Source: Cryptomeria japonica
Lineage: Eukaryota > Streptophyta > Pinopsida > Cupressales > Cupressaceae
Reading direction: 5' to 3'
Assembly: GCF_030272615.1 (NCBI RefSeq)
Contig: NC_081411.1
Location: 834,196,136-834,260,135 of the forward strand
Length of the DNA stretch: 64,000 bases
The position numbers were made by a program, and so were the translations under genes. Positions 46,994 through 58,793 of this stretch are shown piece by piece (the first letter of the stretch is position 1; each line of letters opens with the position of its first letter). The notes under the pieces were generated by a model. That model searched no databases, was not told where the DNA came from, and saw only the letters and a program-made list of their open reading frames with translations.

Positions 46994-48373
46994 TGTTGGC
47001 ATTGATGCCAATTGCAATCGGTAATGAAGTTGTATTGTAACTGGTAATGATGCAACAAAGAAATTGGTAGTAGAGAATTGATGGAAATTAGTATCAGTAT
47101 TGTTATTTAAGAAGAGATCAACTGGTAACCCTAACTAGTTGATAAGAAGAACCCTAACTAATGGAGCTTGGGGAATTGGTTGTGTTGATCTATGATAAAA
47201 TGGTGATCGAAGATGAAGATGCCACGCAAGAATGATGGGCATGATGAGTTTCAAAGTTTTTTTGGTGCGTGAAGGTAACCGTTTATCTTGGGAATGAGCA
47301 AATGCATAGCATGAAGTGAATAATACGTGATGAGCTACATGATCCAATATGCGGTAATCTAGGAGCCGTTGAAGTTGTCTAGAACAATGTGTAGTTTATT
47401 TCTATGTAATCCAACAATCATGATTGGACTGATATGTTTGTAATCTCTATGAGATTTGTAGGTTTTGTGGTGTGTCATCGACCTATTCTATTTGTATTTA
47501 AGGTTGATGAGTTATTTGTAATTGTGTTGGCAATATGGTAAAGTGTGGTAGTGTGATTGTTACCGAACCAAGAGTGTATGCAAAATGTTGTGAAGGAAAA
47601 TATCAATAGAAAAGGATATGACTAAGAAAGATAGTTCTATTTCTAGATCAGCGAAGAACCCGTTGTTCTCTAACTATTACAACAGTTAAATCCCTTAACT
47701 AGGTAAAGTTTAATAGGCTTCTTGTTTAAATCCTCTAACCAGGTGATCCATTAGCTTGGATTTGAAATCCTCTACCAGGGTTGCCTTTAATAGGGTATTG
47801 CCTTTAACAGTGTATTGTAGTCAATCCCTTAATTGGGTGGTCCCTAACTAGATCTGTTCTTAACAGGACATTATTGTATAAGCTTCTAATAAGGCTTGGC
47901 TCCTAACAGGGTGAACTTCAGAAGAGTTCAAAATACTTGTGGGTATTCATCCCCACCGTGGTTTTTCCCATTTGGGTTTCCATGTGAAAAATCATTGTGT
48001 CAAGTAGTGAATAATTTTGTGGATGTGTTTTGATATGGTTGATTTGATTAACTGGTAAATCCACTTAGATATGTTTAGATGACTAGAAGTGATCTGAAAT
48101 GAGCTATTACTGATGTTAGTAAATTGGTTTAATGTTGTGGTTAAATGGTATGTGAGAATTAGATCTGTTACATTATATCATTGATGTTTTGATCAACTAG
48201 TAAAGTTTGACAGTGCAGTTGCAGTTTTTGGTACAGTGACTAAACCAGTTAGTTTAGCAAGTTGTTTCTGAGTTGGGATTAAGTTTGGTGAAAGTTTAGT
48301 TTGTTTTCTATCTATTGATTTAGCCCCTCCTCTCAGTTGTTGAATGGAACCTTATTGTTTCATCATATTATCA
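46994..48373 (+). repeat. D 3' LTR
   Basis: 1,380 bp, uninterrupted, TGTTGGC to ATTATCA. It is the best reference copy of this LTR in the window, and the one that shows the empty sites of B and S. Confidence 0.92.
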
Positions 48374-48378
48374 ATAGT

Positions 48379-49139
48379 ATTCCACCAACCATAGATCTGT
48401 ACAAACTTTGATTGGCTTTTGGAGATTCATCATTCTTAGACAATTTACAACTAGTCACCATAGGAGTTCCAACTAGTTTGGAGTCATCTAACCCAAACTT
48501 CTTTAGCAATTCCTTCACATACTTAGTTTCAAATATGAATATACCTTTTTCAGTCTGTGAAATTTGCAAACCTAAGAAAAATTTCATCTCACCAATCATA
48601 GACATCTCAAATTCTTTTTGCATATCACCGACAAACTTCATGCTCAAGTCATCATCACCTCAAAAAATATTATCATCAACAAAGACTTCAACAATCAGGA
48701 TGTTATCATTTTCTATCTTAAAATACATATTACTTTCAGCAACGCCTTTAATAAATCCTAATTTCAATAAATACTTATCTAATCTAGAATACCAAGATCT
48801 AGGGGCTTGCTTCAATCCATAAAGAGCTTTCTTAAGCTTACATACCATGTCCCCATCATCTGATAATGAAAATCCATAACGTTTCTCAATGTAAACTTCT
48901 TCCTCAAGTTCACCATTCAAAAAGGCATATTTGACATCCATCTGATATACCTTGAAATTTTTATAAGCAGCATAAACAAGCAATAGTCTAACAACTTCAA
49001 GTCTGGCCACGAGAGAAAAAGTCTCTTCATAACCAATTCCTTCTTTCTGAGAATATCCTTTGCAAACCAGTCTATCTTTATTTATGGCAACTTCACCGGC
49101 TTCATTCAATTTGTTTCTGAATACCCATTTAGTACCAAT
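48379..49139 (-). pseudogene. E reverse transcriptase
   Basis: Frames 49151-48660 and 48647-48363. Motifs: [75 protein letters not shown], catalytic VFVDDNIF at about 48665-48690, then FLGLQISQTEKGIF and GTPMVTSCKLSKND. RNase H follows across element D at 27196. The RT start abuts element G's LTR at 49139. Confidence 0.83.
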
Positions 49140-50392
49140 TGTTACCAACAATCAAGAAGGAAGACTAAGAGGGAGGGGGGTGAATCAGTCTTCCACAGAT
49201 TACAACAAATTAAACTCCAAAATATAAACTAATAAACCACATCAACATATAGATAAGAAAATTAACAACACAACACACAACACACGACACCAAGATTTTG
49301 ATATGGAAAACTTGGTTAAGGGAAAAACCACGGTGGGAACCTATCCATAGTAAGATGATACTCTGCAATAGTATGTGAAAAGATTACAATGGGGAATGCA
49401 CATGCATCCAGGCACACTTCCTAGAGCTCACTGCTCAAAAGATATATGCCTGGAAGGCTACAACCCTTAGGGAAGTCTCACTGACTTACAATATGATTTA
49501 GATTACAATCCAGAAGAAATGAGTTGCAATGCTAGCATCTACAAATGCCTGATGTCAGTTCTAGTTAAGCACAGTTGTCTGCTCTGTAACACCAATCTCA
49601 CCACAAATTTTTTTGAATGATGTATCCTTGTTCGCACATTCACCTCTCTCTAATAATATAGACACAATATCGACACCTAAATTACAAAAATATCTCACCT
49701 ATATATACAAATCATCAACCTTGATAATAAGGTCAGCTAAACCCTCAACCCTCAACTCTCAATGACAAAAATTACATTACACGATTCAAAGATTGACCAC
49801 CAGACCAATATTATGATTTACATCACATAGCATGGATCTAATTCAAATTCCCAAATAATTACATTCATTGGAAATCCCGCCAAGATCAACTACAACATGC
49901 TACACCACCAGAAATACTGCATAACACACAAGTCATCACCGGTTCATAGAAATCACCAAACACTTGCACAACGATCAATGTGGATCACCAAAACAAATAG
50001 GACACAACTAGGAAAGACCAAAAAGCACATTAGAATCATCCATAATAGTTGCACCAACACCTCTTTTCAAATCTCCATCGGTCAATATCTTAAAGCTCAA
50101 GAACACAACCAATCAACAACTGTCATGAGGAAAGATAACTTGTAGAGCACCAACTCATGAACCATCTGAAATGAAGATACACAAGATCATCCCAAAAAAT
50201 AATCCAAAGTCTTAACATAGGATTTGATCACACCAGAATATACCAGATTCCGTAAAACAGTGATTAACAAAACCAAACTACAAAACTAGATCAAAAACTC
50301 TTCCCAAACTCACCGGAATAACTCACATGAATATGTTGACATCAATGAAAACAACATATCCTACCAGCAAAAATGATCAACTGAATATAACA
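49140..50392 (-). repeat. G 3' LTR
   Basis: 1,253 bp matching 24976-26232 and 63068-63737. On plus it starts TGTTACCAACAATCAAG and ends GAATATAACA. Confidence 0.88.
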
Positions 50393-50665
50393 ATCTCCCC
50401 AATAATCCAAAAACCTCCCACTTTGGCATTGATGGAAACATATGAACGTGAAAAACAATCAATGTAAAGAAAGAAGATATTACCAACAAACTCCCCCTAA
50501 GATCAAAATAGATAAAGCAATTTTTCACATGATCTCTTTCCCCCTTTGATAGAAATGCCAAAGATCACCAAAACAGAAAATCAAACTCTCTCCCCCTTAA
50601 AACACATAACTAGAAATCTCTTTCCCAAAAAAGACTACTTCAGCAGAGGAGCAACACCAACTCAT
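50393..50665 (-). other. G post-pol spacer, part 1
   Basis: Polypurine-tract complement ATCTCCCC at the LTR edge, then CTCCCCCTAA and CCCCCTTTGA runs. Matches 26233-26487 of E. It ends with the CTCAT target duplication of H and resumes at 58794. Confidence 0.8.
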
Positions 50666-50839
50666 TGTTGTCTTCGATTTCAGCATGGTTGAAATCATGA
50701 GGCAACCCTATGAAACTTGTTCATTTTGTACCTCATGGGCTTTGGGAAAGGCTAATCAACCTTGTCAATTAGTCGCTTTTCATTTTGTATCCTTATGTTT
50801 AGTCATTTACAAGTTATAGGTTTTCTTTGTTTAAACTAA

Positions 50840-52000
50840 CACGTCGGGTTTTAAACCCCGACATGTCAGTTTGGTTGTGTCAGCACATCAGACTTTAAAG
50901 TTCGATGTGCCAGTCTACTTGGCTAGCAAGTCAAACATTAAAGTCTGACTTGCAATTTTTCCTTTCCTACTAACCTCTCATGTCGGGGTTTGAAACCCGA
51001 AATTAGAATTGTTTTATGCGCATGTTGGGCTTCAAAACCTGACATGACGATTTTTCTTCCCTGGACTTACATGTCGGGTTTTGAAGCCTGATATGCAAGT
51101 CAACGGATATGAAATAACCTCAGCTCACATGTCGAGGTTTGAAACCTAACATGTGAGTATGAAATACCCTCAACTAGTATGTCAAGTTTCAAACCTTGAC
51201 ATTCGAGCCTTCCTAAGTTCTTTCAACTAGAAGGTTGATGTTTGAAACCTGACATGCTAGTTAGATTCAGTCACTGACATGTCTAGTTTTAAACCTCGAC
51301 CTATCAGTGACTTGTTTTTCATTGAACTAGCAGGTTGGTTTTTAAACCCTGACCTATCAGTTTATTCTCACTAACATGATGGGTTTTAAACCCCGACCTG
51401 TTAGTGACTTGTTTTGCATTGAGCCAATAGGTCGGGTTTTAAACCCCAACTTGTCAGTTCAGTCTCACTGATACATCGGGTTTTAAACCCTGACCTGTCA
51501 ATGACTTGTTTTCCATTGAACTAGTAGGTCGGGTTTTAAACCTTGACCTGTCAATTTGGTCTCACTGACATGACGGGATTTAAACCTCAACCTATCAGTG
51601 ACTTGATTTTCATTGAACCAGTAGGTCACATTTTAAACCCCAACCTATCAGTTTGGTCTCACTAACATGATGGGTTTTAAACCCTGACTTGTCAGTGACT
51701 TGTTTTCCATTGAATTGGCAGGTCAGGTTTTAAACCCTGACTTGTCAGTGACTTGTTTTCCATTGAACTGGCAGGTCAGGTTTTAAACCCCGACTTGTCA
51801 GTTCGGTCTCACTGACATGACAGTTTTTAAACCCCGGCCTGTCAGTCACTTGTTTTCCTTTAAACTGGCAGGTCAGGTTTTAAACCCCAACCTGTCAGCT
51901 ACTTGTTTTCCTATGAACTAGCATGTCGGGTTTTAAAACCCGACATGCCAGTTCCTCCACCTTGCAACTAGAAGGCTGGGTTTTAAACCTCGACCTGCCA
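50840..52000. repeat. Array of GGGTTTTAAACCC palindromic units
   Basis: About two dozen diverged units averaging roughly 48 bp. Each has a short palindrome centred on TTTAAA or TTTGAAA flanked by GTCGGG and CCCGAC-like arms, then TGTCAGT. From about 51260 on the units alternate between a CACTGACATGACGGG type and a TTTTCCATTGAACTGGCAGG type, giving a higher-order period of about 90-120 bp. The left third is more diverged than the right. Confidence 0.85.
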
Positions 52001-52086
52001 GTTTAACGTTTTTCCCTTCATGAGCCTTTTTCAACCAAGTGTTTTGCTTTGTTTGATTGTGGATCTCTAGTTTGCTCTTCTAATGA

Positions 52087-52559
52087 TGAATACTAATCAT
52101 GGGCCTAACAAACATGTTCTCTGTAAAATTTTTGCAAATGTCCAATTCATCCGCAAGCAAACCACAGGCCTCTCCCAGTCACACAGATCCATCACTAGGC
52201 AAACCTGTATACAAAAAGATAAAGTACAAGTACGATAAGTACTTGAATATTTTCTCTAAAAGCTCAGTGGACTCTAATGTGGCGGAGATCAGAGACACTG
52301 AAATTGGGCATGTAGATATGAAGGAGTTTGAAGAAAGAGGCAAAAATAGCTGATATCCCTTGCTTCCTATATGGTTGGTTTAAGAGTTGCTTGCCTCTTT
52401 GCTCAAGGATGGAAAGAAGCAACATGTGAAGACCGGAGATGCTATATTCCGGATGAATGCCATATCAAGTTCCATCGCCTTGCCAGATGAAGCTGAGATG
52501 AAATCCATCTTGGCTAAATTTGAAGAATTTAAATCCAATGAGGAGGAGAAAGATGAATA
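52087..52559 (+). pseudogene. Coding-like relic of unknown origin inside H
   Basis: Frame 52099-52353 (84 codons; MSNSSASKPQASPSHT..., then basic YKKIKYKYDKYLNIFSK and acidic VDMKEFEERGK) continues in a second frame from about 52383 to a stop at 52557-52559 (ELLASLLKDGKKQHVKTGD, LPDEAEMKSILAKFEEFKSN). One shift near 52375 separates them. Amino-acid use and the Lys/Glu-rich helical end look like real protein, about 150 residues. It could be a captured host gene fragment or a piece of the element's own ORF. No family recognised. Confidence 0.45.
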
Positions 52560-53104
52560 AAGTGTACCCTTTTTAACGGGCAAGTGCACAAAGTTGTGTC
52601 CACTTAGTGTGGAAGTTTTACACTTAAAAAAAAATGGTAAATCTCACAGAGCGCATGAGAAACAAAATGGGATCCTGTTTCACGTCAAGATCCTGAGCCA
52701 AAATTTGAAATGGGATCCCATTTAGCTTCGGGATCCCAAGCCTAGATCTAAGAAAGGGGATCATGTTTCAAAAACAAAACGGGTTCCTGTTTCCTTTTTT
52801 TTAAATTGTTTTTTTAAAAAAATTTAATAAAGAAAAACAAGCTATATATACATGAAATATAAAATTTATATATAAGTCACATTTCTCTTTGTCTTTTTGT
52901 CCTTTTCTATCTCACTTTGTCCCCTCTCCCAAAATCTAAAACTATGTCTCTACCTCTCTCTCACATCCTTAACTCTTTACTCTTTATCTTCGCTATCTCT
53001 ATACACCTCCCCTTACCCCCTACCTACCTATATTTCTCTAAATATACATCTCTACCTCTCTCTTAACATACCATCTCTCTCTCCCAACCAACTTATCTTT
53101 CTCT

Positions 53105-56100
53105 ACATATGTCATAATAGGTCCTACTAAGGGGTCTTATGTCATAATCGATTCTAGTAAGAGGTATGATGTCTTAATAGATCCTCTTAAGGGGTCTTAT
53201 GACATAATAGGACCTATTATGTCATAATAGGTCGTATTATGTCATAATAGGACCTATTATGTCACAATGGGACCTATTATGACATAATAGGTCGCATTAT
53301 GACATTATAGGTCCTATTATGTCACAATAGGTCCTATTATGACATAATACCCCTTAACAAGTCTTAGTAAGGGGTATAAAGTTATAATAGGTCTTCTTAA
53401 GGGGTTTTATGACACAATATGACCTATGATGTCATAATAGGACCTATGATGACATAATAGGACCTATTACATCATCATAGATCTTATTATGTCATTATTA
53501 GTCCTATTATGACATCATACCCTTTAACAGGTCCTACTAAGGGGTACAATGTCATAATAGGTCCTCTTAAGGGGTCTTATGACATTATAGGACCTATTAT
53601 GTCATAATAGGTCCTATTATGTCATAATAGGTCCTATTATGTGATAATCAATCTTACTATGTCATAATAGATCCTACTAAGGGGTATTATGTCATAATAG
53701 GTACTCTTAAGGGGTCTTATGACATAACAAGACACTATTATGACATAATAGGTCGTATTATGTCACAATAAAACCCATTATGACATAATAGGTCGTATTA
53801 TGTCACAATAAGACTTATTATGACATAATAGGACCTATTATGTCACAGTAGGTCCTATTATGTCACATTGTGATCTATTATGACATAATAGGTCGTATTT
53901 TGACATTATAGGTCCTATTATGACATTATAGGTCCTATTATGTCACAATGTGACCTATTATGACATTATAGGTCCTATTATGTCACAATAGGTCCTGTTA
54001 TGACATAATACCCCTTAACTCTCTCTAAAAGTACTATCTCTCTCTCTCTCTCTCTCAACCAACTTATCTTTCTCTACATATGTCATAATAGGTCCTACTA
54101 AGGGGTCTTATGTCATAATAGGTCCTAGTAAGAGGTATAATGTCATAATAGGTCCTCTTAAGGGGTCTTATGATATAATAGGTTGTATTATGACATAATA
54201 GGTCGTATTATGTCAGAATAGGACCTATTATGTCACAATGGGACCTATTATGACATAAGACCCCTTAAGAGGACCTATTATGACATTATACCTCTTACTA
54301 GGACCTATTATGACATAAGACCCCTTAGTAGGACCTATTATGACATATGTAGAGAAAATAAGTTGATTGAGAGAGAGAGATGGTACTTTTAGAGAGAGTT
54401 AAGGGGTATTATGTCATAATAGGACCTATTGTGACATTATAGGACCTATAATGTCATAATACGACCTATTATGTCATAATAGGTCACATTGTGACATAAT
54501 AGAATCTATAATGTCATAATAGGTCACATTGTGACATTATAGGTCCTATTATGTCACAATAGGTCCTATTATGACATAATACCCTTAACAAGTCCTAGTA
54601 AGGGGTATAAAGTCATAATAGGTCCTCTTAAGGGGTTTTATGACATAATATGACCTATGATGACATAATAGGACCTATTACATTATCATGGATCCTATTG
54701 TGTCATTATTAGTCCTATTATGACATAATACCCTTTAACAGGTCCTAGTAAGGGGTATAATGTCATAATAGGTCCTCTTAAGGGGTCTTATGACATAATA
54801 GGACCTATTATGACATGACAGGTCCTCTTAAGGGGTATTATGACATTATAGGACCTATTACGACATAATAGGTCCTATTATGTGATAATCAACCCTATTA
54901 TGTCATAAAAGGTCCTACTAAGGTTCGTCTTATTTCATAATAGGTCCTAGTAAGAGGTATAATGTCATAATAGGTCCTATTATGTCATAATAGGTCCTAT
55001 TATGTGATAATCGATCATATTATGTCATAATAGGTCCTACTAAGGGGTCTTATGTCATAATCGGTCCTAGTAAGAGGTATAATGTCATAATAGGTCCTCT
55101 TAAGGGGTCTTATGACATAATAGGTCGTATTATCTCACAATAGGACCTATTATGACATAACAGGACCTATTAAATGTAATAGGTCATATTATGACATTAT
55201 AGGTCCTATTATGTCACAATAGGTCCTGTTATGACATAATACCCCTCAACTCTCTCTAAACATACCATCTCTCTCTTCCAACTAACTTATCTTTCTCTAC
55301 ATATGTCATAATAGGTCATACTAAGGGGTATTATGTCATAATAGGTCCTCTTAAGGGGTCTTATGACATAATAGGTCTTATTATGACATAATAGGTTGTA
55401 TTATGTCATAATAGGACCTATTATGTCACAATGGGACCTATTATGACATAATAGGTCGTATTATGACATTATAGGTGTTATTATGTCGCAATAGGTTCTA
55501 TTATGACATAATACCCCTTAACATGTCCTAGTAAGGGGTATAAAGTCATAATAGGTCCTCTTAAGGGGTTTTATGACATAATATGACCTATGATGTCATA
55601 ATAGGACCTACGCTGACATAATAGGACCTATTACATCATCATAGATCCTATTATGTCATAATTGGTCCTTTTATGACATAATACCCTTTAAGAGATCCTA
55701 CTAAGGGGCATAATGTTATAATAGGTCCTCTTAAGGGGTCTTATAACATAATAGGACCAATTATGACATGGCAGGATATCTTAAGGGGTCTTATGACATT
55801 ATAGGACCTATATGACATAATAGGTCCAATTATATGATAATCGATCCTATTATGTCATAATAGGTCCTACTAAGGGGTCTTATGTCATAATAGGTCCTAG
55901 TAAGAGGTATAATGTCATAATAGGTCCTCTTAAGGGTTATTATGACATAATAGGACCTATTATGACACAAAAGGGCCTATTATGTCACAGAAGGACCTAT
56001 TATGTCACAATGAGACCTATTATGACATAATAGGTCGTATTATGACATTATAGGTCCTATTATGTCACAATGAGACCTATTATGACATTATAGCTCCTAT

Positions 56101-56655
56101 TATGTCACAATAGGTCTTGTTATGATATAATACCCCTTAACAAGTCCTACTAAGGGGTATAAAGTCATAATATGTCCTCTTAAGGGATTTTATGACATAT
56201 CATAGACCTATTATGTCATCATAGGTTCTATTATGTCATAATCCATCCTATTATGACATAATACCCTTCAATAGGTCCTACTAAAGGGTATAATTTTATA
56301 ATACGTCCTCTTAAGGGGTCTTATGACATAATATGACCTATTATGACATGACATGTCTTTTTAAGGGGTCTTATGACATTATAGGACCTATTATGACATT
56401 ATAGGTCCTACTAAGGGGTCTTAAGTCATAATAGTTCCTATTAAGAGGTATAATGTCATAATAGGTCCTTTTGAGGGGTCTTATGACATAATAGGACCTA
56501 TTATGACTTAATAGGTTGTATTATGTCATAATAGGACCTATTATGACACAATAGGACCTATTATGACACATTAGGACCTATTATGTCACAATGGGACTTA
56601 TTATGACATAATAGGTTGTATTATGACATTATAAGTCCTATTACGTCACAATTTA
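53105..56655. repeat. 3.5-kb array of roughly 20-bp palindromic ATAATAGGTCCTATTAT units
   Basis: The basic unit is TCATAATAGGACCTATTATG or a one- to three-base variant; each unit is nearly its own complement. Variant units (CTCTTAAGGGGTCTTATG, CTAGTAAGAGGTATAATG) recur in a fixed order. A marker phrase with CTCTCTAAA, a CT-repeat and CTTATCTTTCTCTACATATG recurs near 53050, 54015 and 55250, so there is a higher-order period of about 1.0-1.2 kb. Well over 150 units in total. Confidence 0.9.
53999..54420. repeat. Long near-perfect inverted duplication within the array
   Basis: About 170-bp arms (53999-54172 and 54250-54420) are complementary, including the non-repetitive marker: CTTATCTTTCTCTACATATG on the left and CATATGTAGAGAAAATAAG on the right. 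The spacer is about 80 bp. This marks an inversion point in the higher-order order. Confidence 0.85.
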
Positions 56656-57019
56656 TAAGATCTTCTAAAATCTAGAATTTGTATTATAACTACTAGAGAT
56701 ATGAAACCACTCTCAAACATCCTGCCAATATATACATGAAATATAACTTAAAGTATAAGAAAAGAAAAAGACAAAGGGAAATGTGACTTAAACTTAAATG
56801 TTATATTTCATGTAGATATATTTTGTTTTTAAAGAAAAAAAATTAAATTTAAAAAAAAAAAATGTATATATAGTTTATTTAAAAAAATTAAAAAATTAAA
56901 AAAAAAGGGAAATGGGATCCCATTTTGTTTTTGAAATGGGAAATGTTTTTTTAATTATTTTAAAAACCGAAACGGGATCCCGTTTCATAAACAGGATCTC
57001 GGTTTTAAAAATTTCAAAC

Positions 57020-57825
57020 TTTGGTTTGGTTGTAGCTTCGGTTTTGGCTTGGGAAATGGCTTGGAGAGCTGACCCCTTGGCTTGGACCTAGTTTGACCTG
57101 CAACTTGAAGGCCAAATCAATCTTCATATAAAATAATGACTTCAAAAATATATCTGAACACCAAATTTTTAGAATTTTTTTAAACAATGAAAACCCATTA
57201 TAGTAGAGACTGTCTAGATTCAAAATATGCAATTTAAAAAAAAAATTGATCAATAATTACTAATGAAAGAGGTCTATAAACTCGAAATAACATGGTTTTT
57301 TAGTTTTTTAATAACTTTTTTATCTCAAAGTTTTTTGAAAAAAACATTACATGACATCAAACTAGAGACAATTCTATACAATTAAAAAAAAAAAACCAAA
57401 AAATGTTTAGGTCAAATTATGCTTGCCGTACACAAGAACTTTTCAAAACAATGATTATGCCCAATAAAAAAAAAATATGCAGAAAAAAATTACAAAAAAA
57501 TATTATCATTAAAGGTGAGTGAGTTATAGATCTTTTCCCAAAAGGATTTATAAAAATAATTTCATTTAGGTCAAATTATACTTGTCGTACACGGGCATGG
57601 TATGGTCCTGAAAAGTGACTTTTAAACTATAGGTTTTAGTAATGCCTATTCAAACTTCATTCTTAAGATTTGGGTATTAAAATAAATTACATATTTGGAA
57701 AGTACACTTCGAGAACTACATTTTTATATTCCTAATTTTTTTCAAGATTCATTCTTTAAGTGCCAAAAATATTTAGGTCAAACGGGATGAAATCAAAAAA
57801 AAAGGGAAAAAACTTCCACTTTTTG
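57020..57825. other. Right-arm unpaired sequence of the fold-back element
   Basis: AT-rich, with A homopolymers and no coding. Two phrases, TAGGTCAAATTATGCTTGCCGTACAC and a diverged copy, occur near 57400 and 57565. It has no clear partner in the shorter left arm, so the arms are asymmetric. Confidence 0.45.
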
Positions 57826-57859
57826 GCCAAAAAATGGACACAACTTCTTGCACTTACCC

Positions 57860-58788
57860 TAACACTTAGTTTTTTCATGTAGATGAATTTTTAATGTAGT
57901 TGCATTTTTAGATGTTGTAAGTTTTCTCGCAGGTGCATGTTCCCTTTATGTTGTAGTTGTAGTCAAGTGGGACTGTGTAGTTGAATTAGTCAATTGTGCC
58001 CACCTTTTTCTCCCTTTCTCTTCTATATATAGAGGAGCCTCATTTGTAAATAATTATCTTTTAATATTCTTAGTAAAACTCTACTGAAATTTTGTGCCAA
58101 ATAAGACTTTGAGCTTTTTGGATGTAAAATTGGATTCAAAGTAATATAAGAAAGCAATCCATTAGACCTAAACTTTGAGTGAGTAGAAGATTGTGGTTGT
58201 GATTGGAATTACTCCTATGTTGAGTTCTCACAATCGTTCTTATATATATTAGAATCTTGTTGGCAAATTTGTCTATGTTATTGAAAGAGTTTTTCAAGTG
58301 TGTTGAGTAGACTTTGAGCTAACAAAATATTTGGGAAATTTTTTGATGTTAAGTGATTAGTGGTAGGCTTTGTACTGCTGCTATTACTTGTATTTTAAGG
58401 AATTGGGAATTTATACTTGAAGACTTTGAGCTGCAAGTTAAATTTTCTTATCATTTGTAATCATTAGCTTATTTAGAATTACATTCAAGAAAGACTGTAT
58501 GCTTTTTGATTGTAAGTTTTGGTGTAATTTGTTGGATTAGTTTGTTCATTTCTTTAAGTATCAAAAGTGATAGAGAATTATAACAAAGTGGAGGGAGAAT
58601 ACATAAACTTTGAAAAAACAGAGTTATATGCCCAAAACGTACCCACAGATTTCTGTTTCTTGTAATTAGAGAAGAAATTTCAAAGGGAACATCCCCTTGC
58701 TGAGAGGATAGATTAATTTCTCAACATAACTATGTGTGAATTATATATTTTGTCATTGGTACGATAGTGACAAAATATTCACCCAACA
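57860..58788 (+). promoter_or_regulatory. Promoter and R-U5-like tail of H
   Basis: TATA box TTCTATATATAGAGGAGCC at about 58021-58040. About 750 bp downstream, with TTTGAGCTTTTGGATGTAA and a similar GACTGTATGCTTTTTGATTGTAAG phrase, runs to the CACCCAACA end. The layout matches an LTR 3' half on plus. Confidence 0.6.
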
Positions 58789-58793
58789 CTCAT

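Larger units (their letters stand above)
27197..48373 (+). mobile_element. Element D: full-length Ty1/copia, same family as K
   Basis: A perfect ATAGT target duplication (27192-27196, 48374-48378) flanks TGTTGGC...TATCA ends. The 5' LTR is in three pieces (27197-27394, 40829-41081, 41901-42867) because of inserts B and S. Internal region 42868-46993, 3' LTR 46994-48373. Without inserts D is about 6.9 kb. Internal order: tRNA-Met primer site, gag, PR, IN, RT, RNase H, polypurine tract. Confidence 0.92.
52578..57859. mobile_element. Fold-back-like element with long inverted arms and palindromic core
   Basis: Left arm from GGGCAAGTGCACAAAG; right arm is its complement ending GCACTTACCC. The pairing blocks are: AGTTGTGTCCA (52592 / 57836), GGGATCCCATTT (52710 / 56918), A/T homopolymer stretches (52795-52835 / 56825-56905), and CTATATATACATGAAATATAA with AAGTCACATTTC...TTTGTC (52843-52905 / 56735-56870). 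The order is mirrored. The arms enclose the roughly 20-bp repeat array. Flanking TAAC on both sides may be a target duplication. No transposase. Confidence 0.65.
50666..58788 (+). mobile_element. Element H: 8.1-kb TG...CA insertion, giant solo LTR or non-autonomous element
   Basis: Perfect CTCAT duplication (50661-50665, 58789-58793), and the E copy near 26476-26487 shows the uninterrupted site. Ends TGTTGTCTTC and CACCCAACA fit an LTR. I find no second copy of these ends inside, no primer site and no pol. The right 0.9 kb looks like promoter-R-U5 (TATA at 58024). Inside lie a palindrome array (50840-52000), a coding-like relic (52087-52559) and an inverted-repeat element (52578-57859). Without that last insert H is about 2.8 kb, a credible long LTR. 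Confidence 0.7.

Noticed and set aside
52897-53130. Ser/Leu-rich 77-codon frame at the left edge of the array
   Set aside because: It comes from a CTCTCTCTAC-type low-complexity tract shared by both inverted arms and array markers; not protein-like.
53105-56655. Possible CRISPR-like or centromeric satellite
   Set aside because: Units are contiguous with no unique spacers, and the context is a plant retrotransposon nest. At 3.5 kb, bounded by inverted arms inside a single insertion, it is not a centromeric array.
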